This document shows, piece after piece, positions 45,474-54,268 of a stretch of DNA of 64,000 nt. The translations under genes were made by a program, and so were the position numbers. How positions within the stretch are numbered: position 1 is the stretch's first letter; every line of letters starts with the position of its first letter. The notes under the pieces were generated by a model. The model saw only the letters and a list, made by a program, of their open reading frames with translations. It did not search any database and had not been told where the DNA came from. This DNA is from Croceibacterium_A sp035626815 (GTDB lineage Bacteria > Pseudomonadota > Alphaproteobacteria > Sphingomonadales > Sphingomonadaceae), in the NCBI GenBank assembly GCA_035626815.1, contig DASPMY010000030.1, positions 1 through 64,000 on the forward strand, given 5' to 3'.

Positions 45474-45696
45474 TGCTCGGAGAGTGAACCTCCGAACGCC
45501 GCAAGGCCGCCGCGATGACGCTTGGACCCCGGGCGTTCCTAGACGACGGCGGACCCGGGCCGCCGCGTGCGCAGGTCACAAGTCCACTGCGGAACATAAC
45601 GTGTGACCGGAGAACCATCTGCGCCGAAGAGGCTGAACGACGCGTCGGGGCCTAACGTGAGAACTATGTGACCCCAATCCAAGGCCCGGCGCGCCG

Positions 45697-46224
45697 TCAA
45701 ACCAGCGCGTAGTAGCGGAGCAGGTTGCCGTCCGCGCGGCGCTCGCCGACGCCGACGAAGACGTGCTTGGTCAGCCAGTCGTGCTTGCCGCTGGGCACCT
45801 CGAACGTCGGGTTGCCGCGCAAGTAATACTCCTCCGCCGGGACGGGTCCGCCATTGGCAAAAGCCCACTCGCGCAGGCGGCTCATGGTGTCGGGCGTGCG
45901 GCCCCACAGGTAGCCGCGGTTGGTGAGCAGGATCGGCGTGCCGTCGTCCTCCTCGAGCAGGTAGCGGGCATCGAACACCGCGACATCGTCGGGGCGGAAA
46001 TAGGCGTAGTCGCCGCCCGAACCGGGCACCGCGCGGCCGTTGAGCAGCGGTCCCGCGAAAGTCCCGCCGCTGACCAGCACCGCGCTGCGGTTGCCGCCGC
46101 TCGGCACGTTGGCCAGCGTGTAGACCTCGGGAAACGTCAGCCGCACTTCCATCACGAACTCGAGCCGCGGGTTGTCGAGCGTCGAGAACGGGCCGGCGAA
46201 CGGGGTGGTGTCGTTGAAGTCCAT
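45697..46224 (-). CDS. DUF3237 family protein
   Basis: Product of 175 residues with PRLEFVMEVRLTFPEVYTLA, GGTFAGPLLNGRAVPGSGGD and ILLTNRGYLWGR, the DUF3237 pattern (a small beta-barrel). These proteins are often found in aromatic catabolism gene clusters but have no assigned activity. It lies downstream of an SDR on the same strand, with a 16-bp-arm inverted repeat between. Confidence 0.82.
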   Translation of the reverse strand: MDFNDTTPFAGPFSTLDNPRLEFVMEVRLTFPEVYTLANVPSGGNRSAVLVSGGTFAGPLLNGRAVPGSGGDYAYFRPDDVAVFDARYLLEEDDGTPILLTNRGYLWGRTPDTMSRLREWAFANGGPVPAEEYYLRGNPTFEVPSGKHDWLTKHVFVGVGERRADGNLLRYYALV

Positions 46225-46237
46225 CGCTGCCCCCTAT

Positions 46238-46324
46238 CCGTTCGTGTCGAGCGAAGGCCGCAGGCCGTAGGCGAGATACCTCGCGGCCGCGCGCACGTGT
46301 CTCGACTGCGCTCGACACGAACGG
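46238..46324. repeat. Inverted repeat with perfect 16-bp arms
   Basis: Left arm CCGTTCGTGTCGAGCG (46238-46253) and right arm CGCTCGACACGAACGG (46309-46324) are exact complements; the interior contains further GC-rich complementarity. Located between DUF3237 and SDR genes; a terminator or mobile palindrome. Confidence 0.78.
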
Positions 46325-46343
46325 GTTTGGCGCGCCCGGCACA

Positions 46344-47093
46344 TCAGCGCAGCTCTATCAGGCCGCCGTCGACGAACAAGTTGGCGCCGGTGATGAAGGC
46401 CGCGTCGTCGCTCGCCAGGAACAGCACCGCTTTGGCCACCTCGTCGGCCTCGCCCATGCGGTGCATCGGAATGTTGTCGACCATCATCTGCTTGAGCGCG
46501 GCGACGTCGGCCTCGCTCATGCCGGGATTGCGATAGAGCAGCGGCGTGTCGATCGGTCCGGGGCTGACCACGTTGAGCCGGATGCCCTCGTCGACCAGCT
46601 CCTTGGCGAAGACCTTCATCGCCATGTGCAGCCCGGCCTTGGCGGCGGCATAGGCGCCGTTGCCGGCGAGCGCGCCGTGCGCGCCGATCGAGCCGGTGAC
46701 GACCACCGCGGCGCCGCGCTTCATCAGCGGCAGCGCCTTCTGCAGCGCGAACACGCAACCCCTGAGGTTGACCGAATGCACCTGGTCCCAAGCGTGCTCG
46801 GTGATCGCCCGCAGCGGGGCGAAGCCGCCGATGCCGGCGTTGACGAACAGCACGTCGATGCGCCCGTCGGTCTCGCCGATCGCCGCGTAGACCGCGTCCA
46901 TCTGCGCGAGGTCGGCGATGTCGGCGCGGTAGCCGCGCGCGCCCGGCATGCCGGCCACCGCCGCATCGAGCGTCTTGCGGTGGCGCCCGGTGATGCGCAC
47001 GGCGGCGCCCTCGGCGGCGAACGCGCGGGCGCTGGCGAGGCCGATCCCGCTGTTGCCGCCGAGCACGACCACGACTTTGTCCTGGAAACGCAT
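46344..47093 (-). CDS. Short-chain dehydrogenase/reductase
   Basis: Classical SDR of 249 residues: LGGNSGIGLASAR (cofactor), NAGIGGFAPL, catalytic Ser in TGSIGAHGA, Tyr-x3-Lys in YAAAKAGL, and PGPIDTPLL. ATG at 47093 with AGGAGGG just upstream; the in-frame extension to 47120 has no site. Probably an alcohol or diol dehydrogenase of the same catabolic region. It lies downstream of the GMC oxidoreductase pair, separated by a palindromic repeat. Confidence 0.87.
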   Translation of the reverse strand: MRFQDKVVVVLGGNSGIGLASARAFAAEGAAVRITGRHRKTLDAAVAGMPGARGYRADIADLAQMDAVYAAIGETDGRIDVLFVNAGIGGFAPLRAITEHAWDQVHSVNLRGCVFALQKALPLMKRGAAVVVTGSIGAHGALAGNGAYAAAKAGLHMAMKVFAKELVDEGIRLNVVSPGPIDTPLLYRNPGMSEADVAALKQMMVDNIPMHRMGEADEVAKAVLFLASDDAAFITGANLFVDGGLIELR

Positions 47094-47112
47094 AGGCCCT
47101 CCTTTATCCCGC

Positions 47113-47264
47113 TCCGTCACCCTGAACTCGTTTCGGGGTCCATCCCGCCACCCACCCGGTGCCCTCGGCGTGGAACCGGCCTAACCGCGAGCTGGCGTGA
47201 GCCGCAAAGCGCCAGGCTCGGCGGCACGATGAACCCTGAAACAAGTCCAGCATTACGATGAAGG
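47113..47264. repeat. Diverged inverted repeat
   Basis: CCGTCACCCTGAACTCGTTT followed by CGGGGTCC on the left is mirrored, with mismatches, by GAACCCTGAAACAAGTCCAG plus CATTACGATG on the right. Intervening sequence is not coding. Probably an old palindromic element between the SDR and the NTF2-like gene. Confidence 0.55.
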
Positions 47265-47281
47265 GGTGGCGAAGGTCATCA

Positions 47282-47671
47282 TCAGAACGGCCCGATCGGA
47301 TTGGGACCACCTTCGACCACGTCCTGCATCACGTCCCAGTGCTCGGCGATCAGCCCGTCCTCCACCCGGAACACGTCGATCACCGCCCACCCGCGATCGT
47401 CCGGCCAGCGGCGGACGTGGTAATGGACGATCACGTGATCGCCGTCCACGAAGGCGCGCTTGACGTCGTGGACGGCCTCGGGCGTCTCGGCCCGGATCCT
47501 GTCGAGGAAGCGCTTGAGGCCGTCGCGGCCGGGCTCGGCGAGCTGGTTGTGCTGGATGTAGCCGGGGGCGATGAACCGGTCGACCGCGCTCGAGTCCATC
47601 GGCTCGAGGACCGCCTCGAACATCGCGAGCACCAGGTTGAGATTGGCCTCTTCCTGCGGCGTCCGGCTCAT
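47282..47671 (-). CDS. SnoaL-like polyketide-cyclase-type protein
   Basis: Product of 129 residues: ANLNLVLAMFEAVLEP, RFIAPGYIQHNQLAEPGRDG, VHDVKRAFVDGDHVIVHYHV and VIDVFRVEDGLIAEHWDVMQ, a canonical SnoaL pattern in which the last motif supplies the usual Asp/His pair. The ATG overlaps the GMC oxidoreductase stop (ATGA), so the two are co-translated. It may isomerise or dehydrate the product of that oxidase. Confidence 0.83.
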   Translation of the reverse strand: MSRTPQEEANLNLVLAMFEAVLEPMDSSAVDRFIAPGYIQHNQLAEPGRDGLKRFLDRIRAETPEAVHDVKRAFVDGDHVIVHYHVRRWPDDRGWAVIDVFRVEDGLIAEHWDVMQDVVEGGPNPIGPF

Positions 47672-49302
47672 GCGGCCAGCTCGGCCCGCGGCAGCGCCTG
47701 GCCCCTGATCAGGTCGGCGGCCTTCTCGCCGATCATGATGCACGGCAGGTTGGTATTGCCGCCGGGCACCGTCGGCATCACCGAGGCGTCGGCGACGCGC
47801 AGGCCCTCGACCCCGATCACGCGCAATTCCGGATCGACCACCGAGCGTGTCCCCATGCCCATCGCGCACGTGCTGGTCGGGTGCTGCGCGCAATAGCAGG
47901 TGGCGCGGACGAACGCGTCGAGCGCGTCATCGCTCTGCACCGCCTCGCCGGGCATCCGCTCGCTCGCCAGCAGGTCGCCCATCGGCGGGGTGTTGTAGAT
48001 CCGCCGCGCCGTCCGGATCGCGCGGCGCATCTGCTCGCGGTCGGCTTCCTCGGCCATCAGGTTGAGCGTCACCGCGGCGAGCTCGCGCGGGTCGGCGCTC
48101 TTCAGCTCGACCCAGCCGCGGCTCTCGGGATGGAGCTGGACCACCCCGGCCCAGAACACGTGCTCCTGCACCGCGCGGATGCCGGGGAACCACGGCGCGG
48201 CGTCGAAGCGGATCGGGTTGACCATGATCTGCAGGTCGGGCCGCTCGAGGTGCTCGGCGGTGCGGATCACCACGTTGCAGGAATTGACCTGCGTCGCCAT
48301 CGTCCCCCTGCCGGTCAGCGCCCAGCGCGCGGTGTTAAGCAGGATGCGGTCCCACCGGAGCTGGTTGAGGAAAGTGACCGGCTCCCGCGCATTCCATTCG
48401 AGCGAGGCGGTCGGGTGCTCCTGCAGGTTGCGGCCGACGCCGGGGCTGTCGTGCACGACGGAGATGCCATGATCCTGCAAGTGGGCGGCCGGACCGACGC
48501 CCGAGAGCATCAGCAAGTGCGGCGAGTTGTAGGCACCGCCCGAAACGATCACCTCGCACCGCGCGCGCAGCACCCTCGGCTGGCCGCCATGGTCGATCTC
48601 GACGCCGACGCAGCGCTTGCCCTCGAACACCAGCTTGCGCACCAGCACGCCCGAGCGGACGTCGAGGTTGCGGCGCCCCATCGCCGGCTTGAGGTAGGCG
48701 GTCGCGGCGCTGACCCGGCGGCCCTGTCGGTCGACAGTCTGCTCGCCGCGGGCGAAGCCTTCGGGGCGCTCGCCGGCGAGGTCGTCGCTGGTCGCGAACC
48801 CGGCGGCCTCGGCGGTCGCCATCATCTCGTCGTGGAGCAGGTGCGCGGAATCGATCGGCCGCACGTGCACCGGGCCGCCCTGGCCGTGCCACTCGCTCTC
48901 CCCGCGCCACGAATCCTCGGACTTGCGGAAGTACGGCAGCACGTCGGCGAACGACCACCCGGCGGCGCCCATCTGCGCCCACTGGTCGTAGTCCTTGGGG
49001 TGCCCGCGCATCGCGAACATGCCGTTGATCGAGCCCGACCCGCCGATCACCCGCCCGCGCGGCAGCGGCATGCGCCGCCCGTCGAGGTGCGGCTCGGGCT
49101 CGGTCCAGTAGGTCCAGTTGAACCGCGGATCGGGCATCGCCTTGAGGAAGGCGAGCGGCATCCTGAGGTAGAGGTGGTCGTCCCGCCCGCCCGCCTCGAG
49201 CAGCAGCACGTTGGCCCGTGAATCCTCGCTCAGCCGCGCGGCGACGACGCAGCCCGAGCTGCCCGCGCCGACGACGATGTAGTCGAAGCTCTCGCCAGCC
49301 AT
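47668..49302 (-). CDS. GMC family FAD-dependent alcohol oxidoreductase
   Basis: Choline dehydrogenase-like flavoprotein of 544 residues. FAD motif VGAGSSGCVVAARLSED at the N-terminus, GMC signature around GRVIGGSGSINGM, second signature SGGAYNSPHLLMLSGVG, and active-site region CAQHPTSTCAMG (His) with PGGNTNLP (Asn) near the C-terminus. Substrate is probably an aryl or aliphatic primary alcohol; in sphingomonads GMC enzymes oxidise hydroxymethyl groups of lignin dimers. A perfect operator-like palindrome is centred about 17 bases upstream of its ATG. Confidence 0.9.
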   Translation of the reverse strand: MAGESFDYIVVGAGSSGCVVAARLSEDSRANVLLLEAGGRDDHLYLRMPLAFLKAMPDPRFNWTYWTEPEPHLDGRRMPLPRGRVIGGSGSINGMFAMRGHPKDYDQWAQMGAAGWSFADVLPYFRKSEDSWRGESEWHGQGGPVHVRPIDSAHLLHDEMMATAEAAGFATSDDLAGERPEGFARGEQTVDRQGRRVSAATAYLKPAMGRRNLDVRSGVLVRKLVFEGKRCVGVEIDHGGQPRVLRARCEVIVSGGAYNSPHLLMLSGVGPAAHLQDHGISVVHDSPGVGRNLQEHPTASLEWNAREPVTFLNQLRWDRILLNTARWALTGRGTMATQVNSCNVVIRTAEHLERPDLQIMVNPIRFDAAPWFPGIRAVQEHVFWAGVVQLHPESRGWVELKSADPRELAAVTLNLMAEEADREQMRRAIRTARRIYNTPPMGDLLASERMPGEAVQSDDALDAFVRATCYCAQHPTSTCAMGMGTRSVVDPELRVIGVEGLRVADASVMPTVPGGNTNLPCIMIGEKAADLIRGQALPRAELAA

Positions 49303-49312
49303 TCCTGCTCGC

Positions 49313-49324
49313 TAACGATCGTTA
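49313..49324. promoter_or_regulatory. Operator-like palindrome (TAACGATCGTTA)
   Basis: Perfect 12-bp palindrome only ten bases before the GMC oxidoreductase ATG, where a bound repressor would block transcription or the ribosome-binding region. Same consensus as the sites at 31646 and 35546. Confidence 0.65.
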
Positions 49325-49349
49325 CGATCGCTGGCAAGGCGGGCGGGCG

Positions 49350-50774
49350 CTAGAGCGGGCGGTACGACAGCCGCGGTGGCGCGTCGGGCGCTGCGGCGAG
49401 CGTCCCGGCGCGCGATCCGCCCGCGGCCCGATACAGCGCGATCCGGGCGAACAATTCCTCCTGCGCCGCCAGCACCTGGGCGTCCTCGGCGTCGGTCAGC
49501 AGGTCCTGCGCGTCGAGCACGCTGCCGAGATCCTGCTCGCCCTCGATGTAGCGCAAGTTGGCCAGCCGCGCGGTGGTCCCGGCCTCGGCGACGACCGCGT
49601 CGAGCAGCCGCGCCCGCTCGGCCGAGCGGTCGATCGCGCTGCGGGCATCCTCGGTCTGCTTGAGTGCGGCGAGGATTGCCAGGCGATAGCGCTCGACCGC
49701 CTCGACCTGGACCGCCGAAGCGTAAGCGAAATCGCCCTCGAGCCGTCCGCGGCTGAAGATCGGCGCCAGCAGCGCCGAGCCGAGCGTGACGCTGCGGCCG
49801 AGCGAGCCGGTCAGCAGGTCGGCGACCCCGCCGAGCCCGACCGAGAGTTGCGGAAAGAAGCTCGCCCGGGCCGCGCGCACGTCGCCCTCGGCCGCGGCGA
49901 TCAGGGCTTCGGCGGCGGCGATGTCGGGCCGTGCCGCCAGCAGCACCGCGGGCGGCGGCGGGGCCAGCGCCGGCCGCGCCAAGTCGCCCAGCCGGCCCGG
50001 CGCCACGGCGAACGACGGGGCCTCCTCGCCCGCCAGCAGCGCCAGCGCGGTGCGGGTCTGATCGAGCGCTTCGGCGAGCCGCGAGCGCTCGGCGCGCAAG
50101 TCGAGCAGGCGGATCGACTGCAGCCCGAGGTCGACGCGCGTCGCCGCGCCTTCCTCCACCCGCACGCGGATGATCCGTTCGAGCTCGACCGCGCGGGCGA
50201 TGCTGGCATCGAGGATCTCCATTCGCCGGGCCAGCGCCGCGCGCTGGACAAAGGCCGCGGCGACGTCGCTCTCGACCGCCAGCCGCACGGCGTCGCCTTC
50301 GAGCTCGGCGGCGCGGGTACGCGCCAGGGCGGCGCCGCGCTCGGCCCTGAGCTTGCCGAACAGGTCGAGGTCGAGCTCGATGTCGATCTGCGCGAACGCC
50401 TGGCGGAAATCGGGCAAGGCGCTGCCGAGCTGCCGCTCGCGGCTGCCGCTGGCGCTGAGCGACACGTCGGGCAGGACGGACTGGCGCGCGCTCCGCAGCA
50501 GCGCCGCCGCCTGCGCGACCCGGGCTTCGGCGATGCGGACGTCGGCATTGCGCTCCAGCGCGCGCTCGGTCAGCGCGGCGAGCTCGGGCGAGGCGAACAG
50601 CGCGCCGAGCGGTGCCGCCGGCACGTCGCCTCCCTCCGGCGCCGCCGCGCTCCATTCGGCCGATTCCAGCACCGGCGCCGGCTCGAGGCGCAGCTCGGGC
50701 GCGCAGCCGCCCGCGGCCAGCGCGGCCGTCGCAACTGCCGTGGCGAACCGGCTGCCCGAAACGACTGTGGCCAT
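49350..50774 (-). CDS. TolC/NodT-type outer-membrane channel lipoprotein
   Basis: Outer-membrane factor of 474 residues. The N-terminus ends in ALAAGGC, a probable lipobox, as in NodT-family lipoproteins. Two repeated coiled-coil halves are visible: NADVRIAEARVAQAAALLRSARQS..LPDVSLSASGSR and RPDIAAAEALIAAAEGDVRAARASFFPQLSVGLG. It is divergent from the HlyD-type gene across about 120 bases and completes a tripartite exporter for the peptide system at 50.9-56.2 kb. Confidence 0.88.
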   Translation of the reverse strand: MATVVSGSRFATAVATAALAAGGCAPELRLEPAPVLESAEWSAAAPEGGDVPAAPLGALFASPELAALTERALERNADVRIAEARVAQAAALLRSARQSVLPDVSLSASGSRERQLGSALPDFRQAFAQIDIELDLDLFGKLRAERGAALARTRAAELEGDAVRLAVESDVAAAFVQRAALARRMEILDASIARAVELERIIRVRVEEGAATRVDLGLQSIRLLDLRAERSRLAEALDQTRTALALLAGEEAPSFAVAPGRLGDLARPALAPPPPAVLLAARPDIAAAEALIAAAEGDVRAARASFFPQLSVGLGGVADLLTGSLGRSVTLGSALLAPIFSRGRLEGDFAYASAVQVEAVERYRLAILAALKQTEDARSAIDRSAERARLLDAVVAEAGTTARLANLRYIEGEQDLGSVLDAQDLLTDAEDAQVLAAQEELFARIALYRAAGGSRAGTLAAAPDAPPRLSYRPL

Positions 50775-50897
50775 GGCCCGGCGCTAGCAGCCAAGCGTTA
50801 AGATTGGTTGAGCGGGTGTCCCGCAGCGGGACGCGCAAGCGCTTGGTTCACGGCCGGTTTACCTCCTTTTCAGGCTTCGCGCCTATGCGCGGGGGCG

Positions 50898-52130
50898 ATG
50901 GCAGAAGCCCTGTTCCGCAACCAGGTGATCGAGGAGGGCCGCAACCGGCTGACCGGCACGGTGATCGCCGCCGTGCCGCCGACCTCGCGGCTGTACACGC
51001 GCCTCGTCGCGGGCGTAGCGGCGCTGCTCGTGCTGTTCCTGTTCCTCGGCAGCTACACGATGACCGCCGACGTGCGCGGGATCGTCGCCTACGACGCCGG
51101 CGTCGCCCGGGTCTACCCGCGCACCGCCGCCGAGATCGGCGCGATCCACGTCCGCGAGGGGCAGAACGTCGCCAAGGGCCAGCCGCTGGTGACGCTGGCG
51201 ATCGCCCAGGGCCAGGGCGGCATGACCGGCCAGCTGAGCCAGATCGCCACGCAGGACAGCGAGCTGACCCGCCAGCTCGACCTCGCCGCGGCGCAAGCGG
51301 GCTCCGACGTCGCCGCGCTCGGCGAGCAGGCGGCCGGCTACGCGGCGATGATTGGCTCGCTCGAGCGCCAGCGCGCGCTCGCCGCCGACCAGATCCATCT
51401 CGCGGAATCGGCCGCCCGGCGCGCCGAGCGGCTCGCCGCCGAAGGCGCCGGCACGCAGCGCCAGGTCGAGGACAGCCGCTCCGAGCTGCTCGCCCGGCGG
51501 GCCGAGTTCGAGGCGCTCGGCGAGCAGCTCATCGCCCAGCGCAGCGCGTTGCGGGCCAACGAGGCCGAGCGCGCCCGGCGGCGGCTCGAAGCCGAGCGCG
51601 CGCAGTCGGTGCTGCAGGGCCAGCGCGCCTCGCTGGCCGAGCAACAGGCCCAGCTGGCGCGGACCGACCGGCTCGTGCTGACCTCGCCGATCGACGGCGC
51701 GGTCGGCGACGTCAGCCTCGAGATCGGCCAGCAGGCGAGCCCCGAGCGGTCGATCGTCTCGGTGATCCCGACCGACAGCCGGATGGAGATCTGGCTCTAC
51801 GCTCCCAGCCGCGCGGTCGGCAACGCCCGCCCGGGCCAGCGGGTGCGGCTGCAGTTCGACGCCTTCCCGTACCAGAAATACGGCTCGGGCGTTGGCGTCG
51901 TCACCGCCGTCGCCCGCGTGCCGACCGTGCCGGGCAACCTCGACCCGGGCCTGCGGATCGACGAGCCGGTGTTCCGCATCCGCACCCGCATCGTCAGCCT
52001 CTCGCCCGGGTCGAAGATCGACCTCGCCGCGCTGCGCCCGGGGATGACGCTCGGCGCCAAGCTCCAGCTCGAGCGGCGCAGCCTGTGGCAGGTGCTGCTC
52101 GGGCCGGTGTTCGAGGCGCTCGGGCGATGA
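50898..52130 (+). CDS. HlyD-type membrane fusion protein
   Basis: Periplasmic adaptor of 410 residues: one membrane span about residues 37-58 (LVAGVAALLVLFLFLGSYTM), lipoyl halves (AEIGAIHVREGQNVAKGQPL and RLVLTSPIDGAVGDVSLEIGQQ) separated by a long coiled coil, and a beta-barrel domain towards the C-terminus. It links the ABC transporter to the TolC-like channel. The ATG of the ABC gene overlaps its stop. I start at the ATG 50898; upstream in-frame codons overlap no recognisable protein sequence. Its GGGGGCG site is closer than usual. Confidence 0.88.
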   Translation: MAEALFRNQVIEEGRNRLTGTVIAAVPPTSRLYTRLVAGVAALLVLFLFLGSYTMTADVRGIVAYDAGVARVYPRTAAEIGAIHVREGQNVAKGQPLVTLAIAQGQGGMTGQLSQIATQDSELTRQLDLAAAQAGSDVAALGEQAAGYAAMIGSLERQRALAADQIHLAESAARRAERLAAEGAGTQRQVEDSRSELLARRAEFEALGEQLIAQRSALRANEAERARRRLEAERAQSVLQGQRASLAEQQAQLARTDRLVLTSPIDGAVGDVSLEIGQQASPERSIVSVIPTDSRMEIWLYAPSRAVGNARPGQRVRLQFDAFPYQKYGSGVGVVTAVARVPTVPGNLDPGLRIDEPVFRIRTRIVSLSPGSKIDLAALRPGMTLGAKLQLERRSLWQVLLGPVFEALGR

Positions 52131-54268
52131 GCGCGATGCAATGGCCGTGGCACCGTGGCGTCCGGCCGATCCTGCAGACCGAGGCCGCCGAATGCGGGCT
52201 CGCCTCGCTGGCGATGATCGCCCGCCATCACGGCCACCGGGTCGACCTGTCGGGCCTGCGCCAGCGGTTCCCGACCTCGATCAAGGGCATGACGCTGCGG
52301 CAGATGATCGACGTCGCCTCGGACCTCGAGCTGTCGGCGCGGCCGGTGCGGCTCGAGCCCGACGAGCTCGGCCAGCTGCGGCTCCCGGCGATCCTCCACT
52401 GGGACCTCAACCACTTCCTGGTGCTCGAGAAGGTCGAGCGCGGCGCGGTGTGGCTGCTCGACCCGGCGAACGGCCGCCGGCGGATGACGCTGGCCAAGTT
52501 CGGGCGGCACTTCACCGGCGTCGCGCTCGAGCTGATCCCGACCGCCGAGTTCCGCCCGATCGAGGCCCGGGTGCGCACCCGCCTGTCGGACTTGTGGAGC
52601 CGGCTGACCAATTACCGCTCGGCGTTCGTCCAGGTGCTGGTGCTGTCGCTGATCGTCCAGGTCACCGCGCTGGTCGTGCCGTTCTTCATCCAGCTGGTGA
52701 TCGACGAGGGCGTCAACCAGGGCGAGGCGAGCTTCCTCACGCTGCTGCTGGTCGGCTTCGGGATGATCTACGCGCTGCAGGCGGTCACCCGCGGCCTGCG
52801 TAGCTGGGTCACGCTGTGCCTCGGCCAGTCGCTCAGCTTCCAGCTCGCCGGCAACGTCGTGCGCCACATGCTGCGGCTGCCGATGGGCTACTTCGAGCGC
52901 CGCCACGTCGGCGACATCCTCTCGCGCGTCGGCTCGATCCAGCCGATCCAGTCGCTGCTGACGCGCGGGGTGGTCGATTCGGCGATCGATTCGACGCTGC
53001 TCGTGGCGACGCTGCTGGTGATGCTGGCGATCAGCGTGCCGCTGACCGCGATCGTGTTCACCTGCACGCTCGCCTACCTCGTCGTCTCGCAGGTGGTCTA
53101 TCCGGCGATCCGCGCCCGGGCGGAGGAGGAGATCGTCGCCCGCGCGCAGGAGGAATCGTTCCAGATGGAATCGCTCCGGGCGATGCGGGCGATCAAGCTC
53201 CACGGCTTCGAGACGATGCGCGAGAGCGGCTGGCGCAACCGCTATGCCGAGGTCATCACGGCGACCTACAAGTCCGAGATGCTGAGCCTCAAGCTGAGCT
53301 TCGCCGAGGACCTGATCTTCGCCGCCTCGTTCCTGCTGACGGTGTATTTCGGCGCGCTGGCGGTGCTCGACCAGCAGCTCACCGTCGGGCTGCTGCTGGC
53401 GTTCCTGGCCTATCGCAGCAGCTTCGCCTCGAGCGCCACGTCGCTGGTCCGCCAGTGGCAGAAGTGGCGCCTGCTCGGGCTCCATCTCGAGCGGCTGTCG
53501 GACATCGTCGGCGAGAAGAAGGAGCTGCTCGCGGCGACCGCGCGCGGCGGCCAGCGGGGAAGCGCGCCGGCGATCCGCGCGGTCGACCTGACGTTCGCCT
53601 ACGATCCGGCCGAAAGCCCGATCCTCGACCGGGTCAGCTTCGAGATCCCGGCTGGCGGCCTGGTGGCGATCGTCGGCCCCTCGGGGGCGGGCAAGACCAC
53701 GCTGATGCGCCTGCTGCTGGGCCTGCTGACCCCGCAAGCGGGCACGATCGACATCGACGGCTCGCCGCTCGGCCCGGCAAGCATGGCGCACTGGCGCAGC
53801 CGCATCGGCGCGGTGATGCAGGACGACTACCTGCTGTCGGGCACGCTGGCCGACAACGTGAGCTTCTTCCATCCGCAGCCGGACCAGCGGCAGGTCGAGG
53901 CCGCCGCGCGCTTCGCCCGCATCCACGACGACATCGTGCGCATGCCGATGGCCTATCACAGCCTGATCAGCGACATGGGCGCGGCGCTTTCCAGCGGCCA
54001 GCGCCAGCGCATCCTGCTCGCCCGCGCGATGTACCGCGACCCCGACGTGCTGGTGCTCGACGAAGGCACCGCCAACCTCGACGAGCACACCGAAAGCCTG
54101 ATCGCGCGGGGCATCGCGGCGATGCCGATCACGCGGATCGCCATCTCGCACCGTCCGGCGCTGGTCGCCTACGCCGACGTCGTGCTCCACGTCGAAGGCG
54201 GCAAGGTCGAGCGCGTCGAGCACCGCGGCCTCGGCCGGCTCCGCCCGCTCGACGCGCGGAGCGCCTGA
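52127..54268 (+). CDS. Peptidase-containing ABC transporter (C39 bacteriocin-processing type)
   Basis: Exporter of 713 residues that removes double-glycine leaders and exports the peptide. The N-terminal C39 protease has its full set of residues: Gln17, Cys23 (ECGLASLAMI), His96 (LNHFLVL) and Asp112 (LLDPANG). Six membrane spans follow (about 160-430), then an ATPase with Walker A GPSGAGKT near 517, signature LSSGQRQR and Walker B VLVLDEGTANLD. The intact Cys/His/Asp argues for real leader cleavage, unlike HlyB where the domain is inactive. The natural substrate candidate is the 63-residue peptide at 56024-56215. Confidence 0.92.
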   Translation: MSAMQWPWHRGVRPILQTEAAECGLASLAMIARHHGHRVDLSGLRQRFPTSIKGMTLRQMIDVASDLELSARPVRLEPDELGQLRLPAILHWDLNHFLVLEKVERGAVWLLDPANGRRRMTLAKFGRHFTGVALELIPTAEFRPIEARVRTRLSDLWSRLTNYRSAFVQVLVLSLIVQVTALVVPFFIQLVIDEGVNQGEASFLTLLLVGFGMIYALQAVTRGLRSWVTLCLGQSLSFQLAGNVVRHMLRLPMGYFERRHVGDILSRVGSIQPIQSLLTRGVVDSAIDSTLLVATLLVMLAISVPLTAIVFTCTLAYLVVSQVVYPAIRARAEEEIVARAQEESFQMESLRAMRAIKLHGFETMRESGWRNRYAEVITATYKSEMLSLKLSFAEDLIFAASFLLTVYFGALAVLDQQLTVGLLLAFLAYRSSFASSATSLVRQWQKWRLLGLHLERLSDIVGEKKELLAATARGGQRGSAPAIRAVDLTFAYDPAESPILDRVSFEIPAGGLVAIVGPSGAGKTTLMRLLLGLLTPQAGTIDIDGSPLGPASMAHWRSRIGAVMQDDYLLSGTLADNVSFFHPQPDQRQVEAAARFARIHDDIVRMPMAYHSLISDMGAALSSGQRQRILLARAMYRDPDVLVLDEGTANLDEHTESLIARGIAAMPITRIAISHRPALVAYADVVLHVEGGKVERVEHRGLGRLRPLDARSA

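Noticed and set aside
40506..54268. Giant RTX protein as substrate of the nearby HlyD/ABC exporter
   Set aside because: The ABC protein has an intact C39 peptidase for leader peptides, the genes are about 5 kb apart with other operons between, and a short peptide with the right leader lies next to the exporter.
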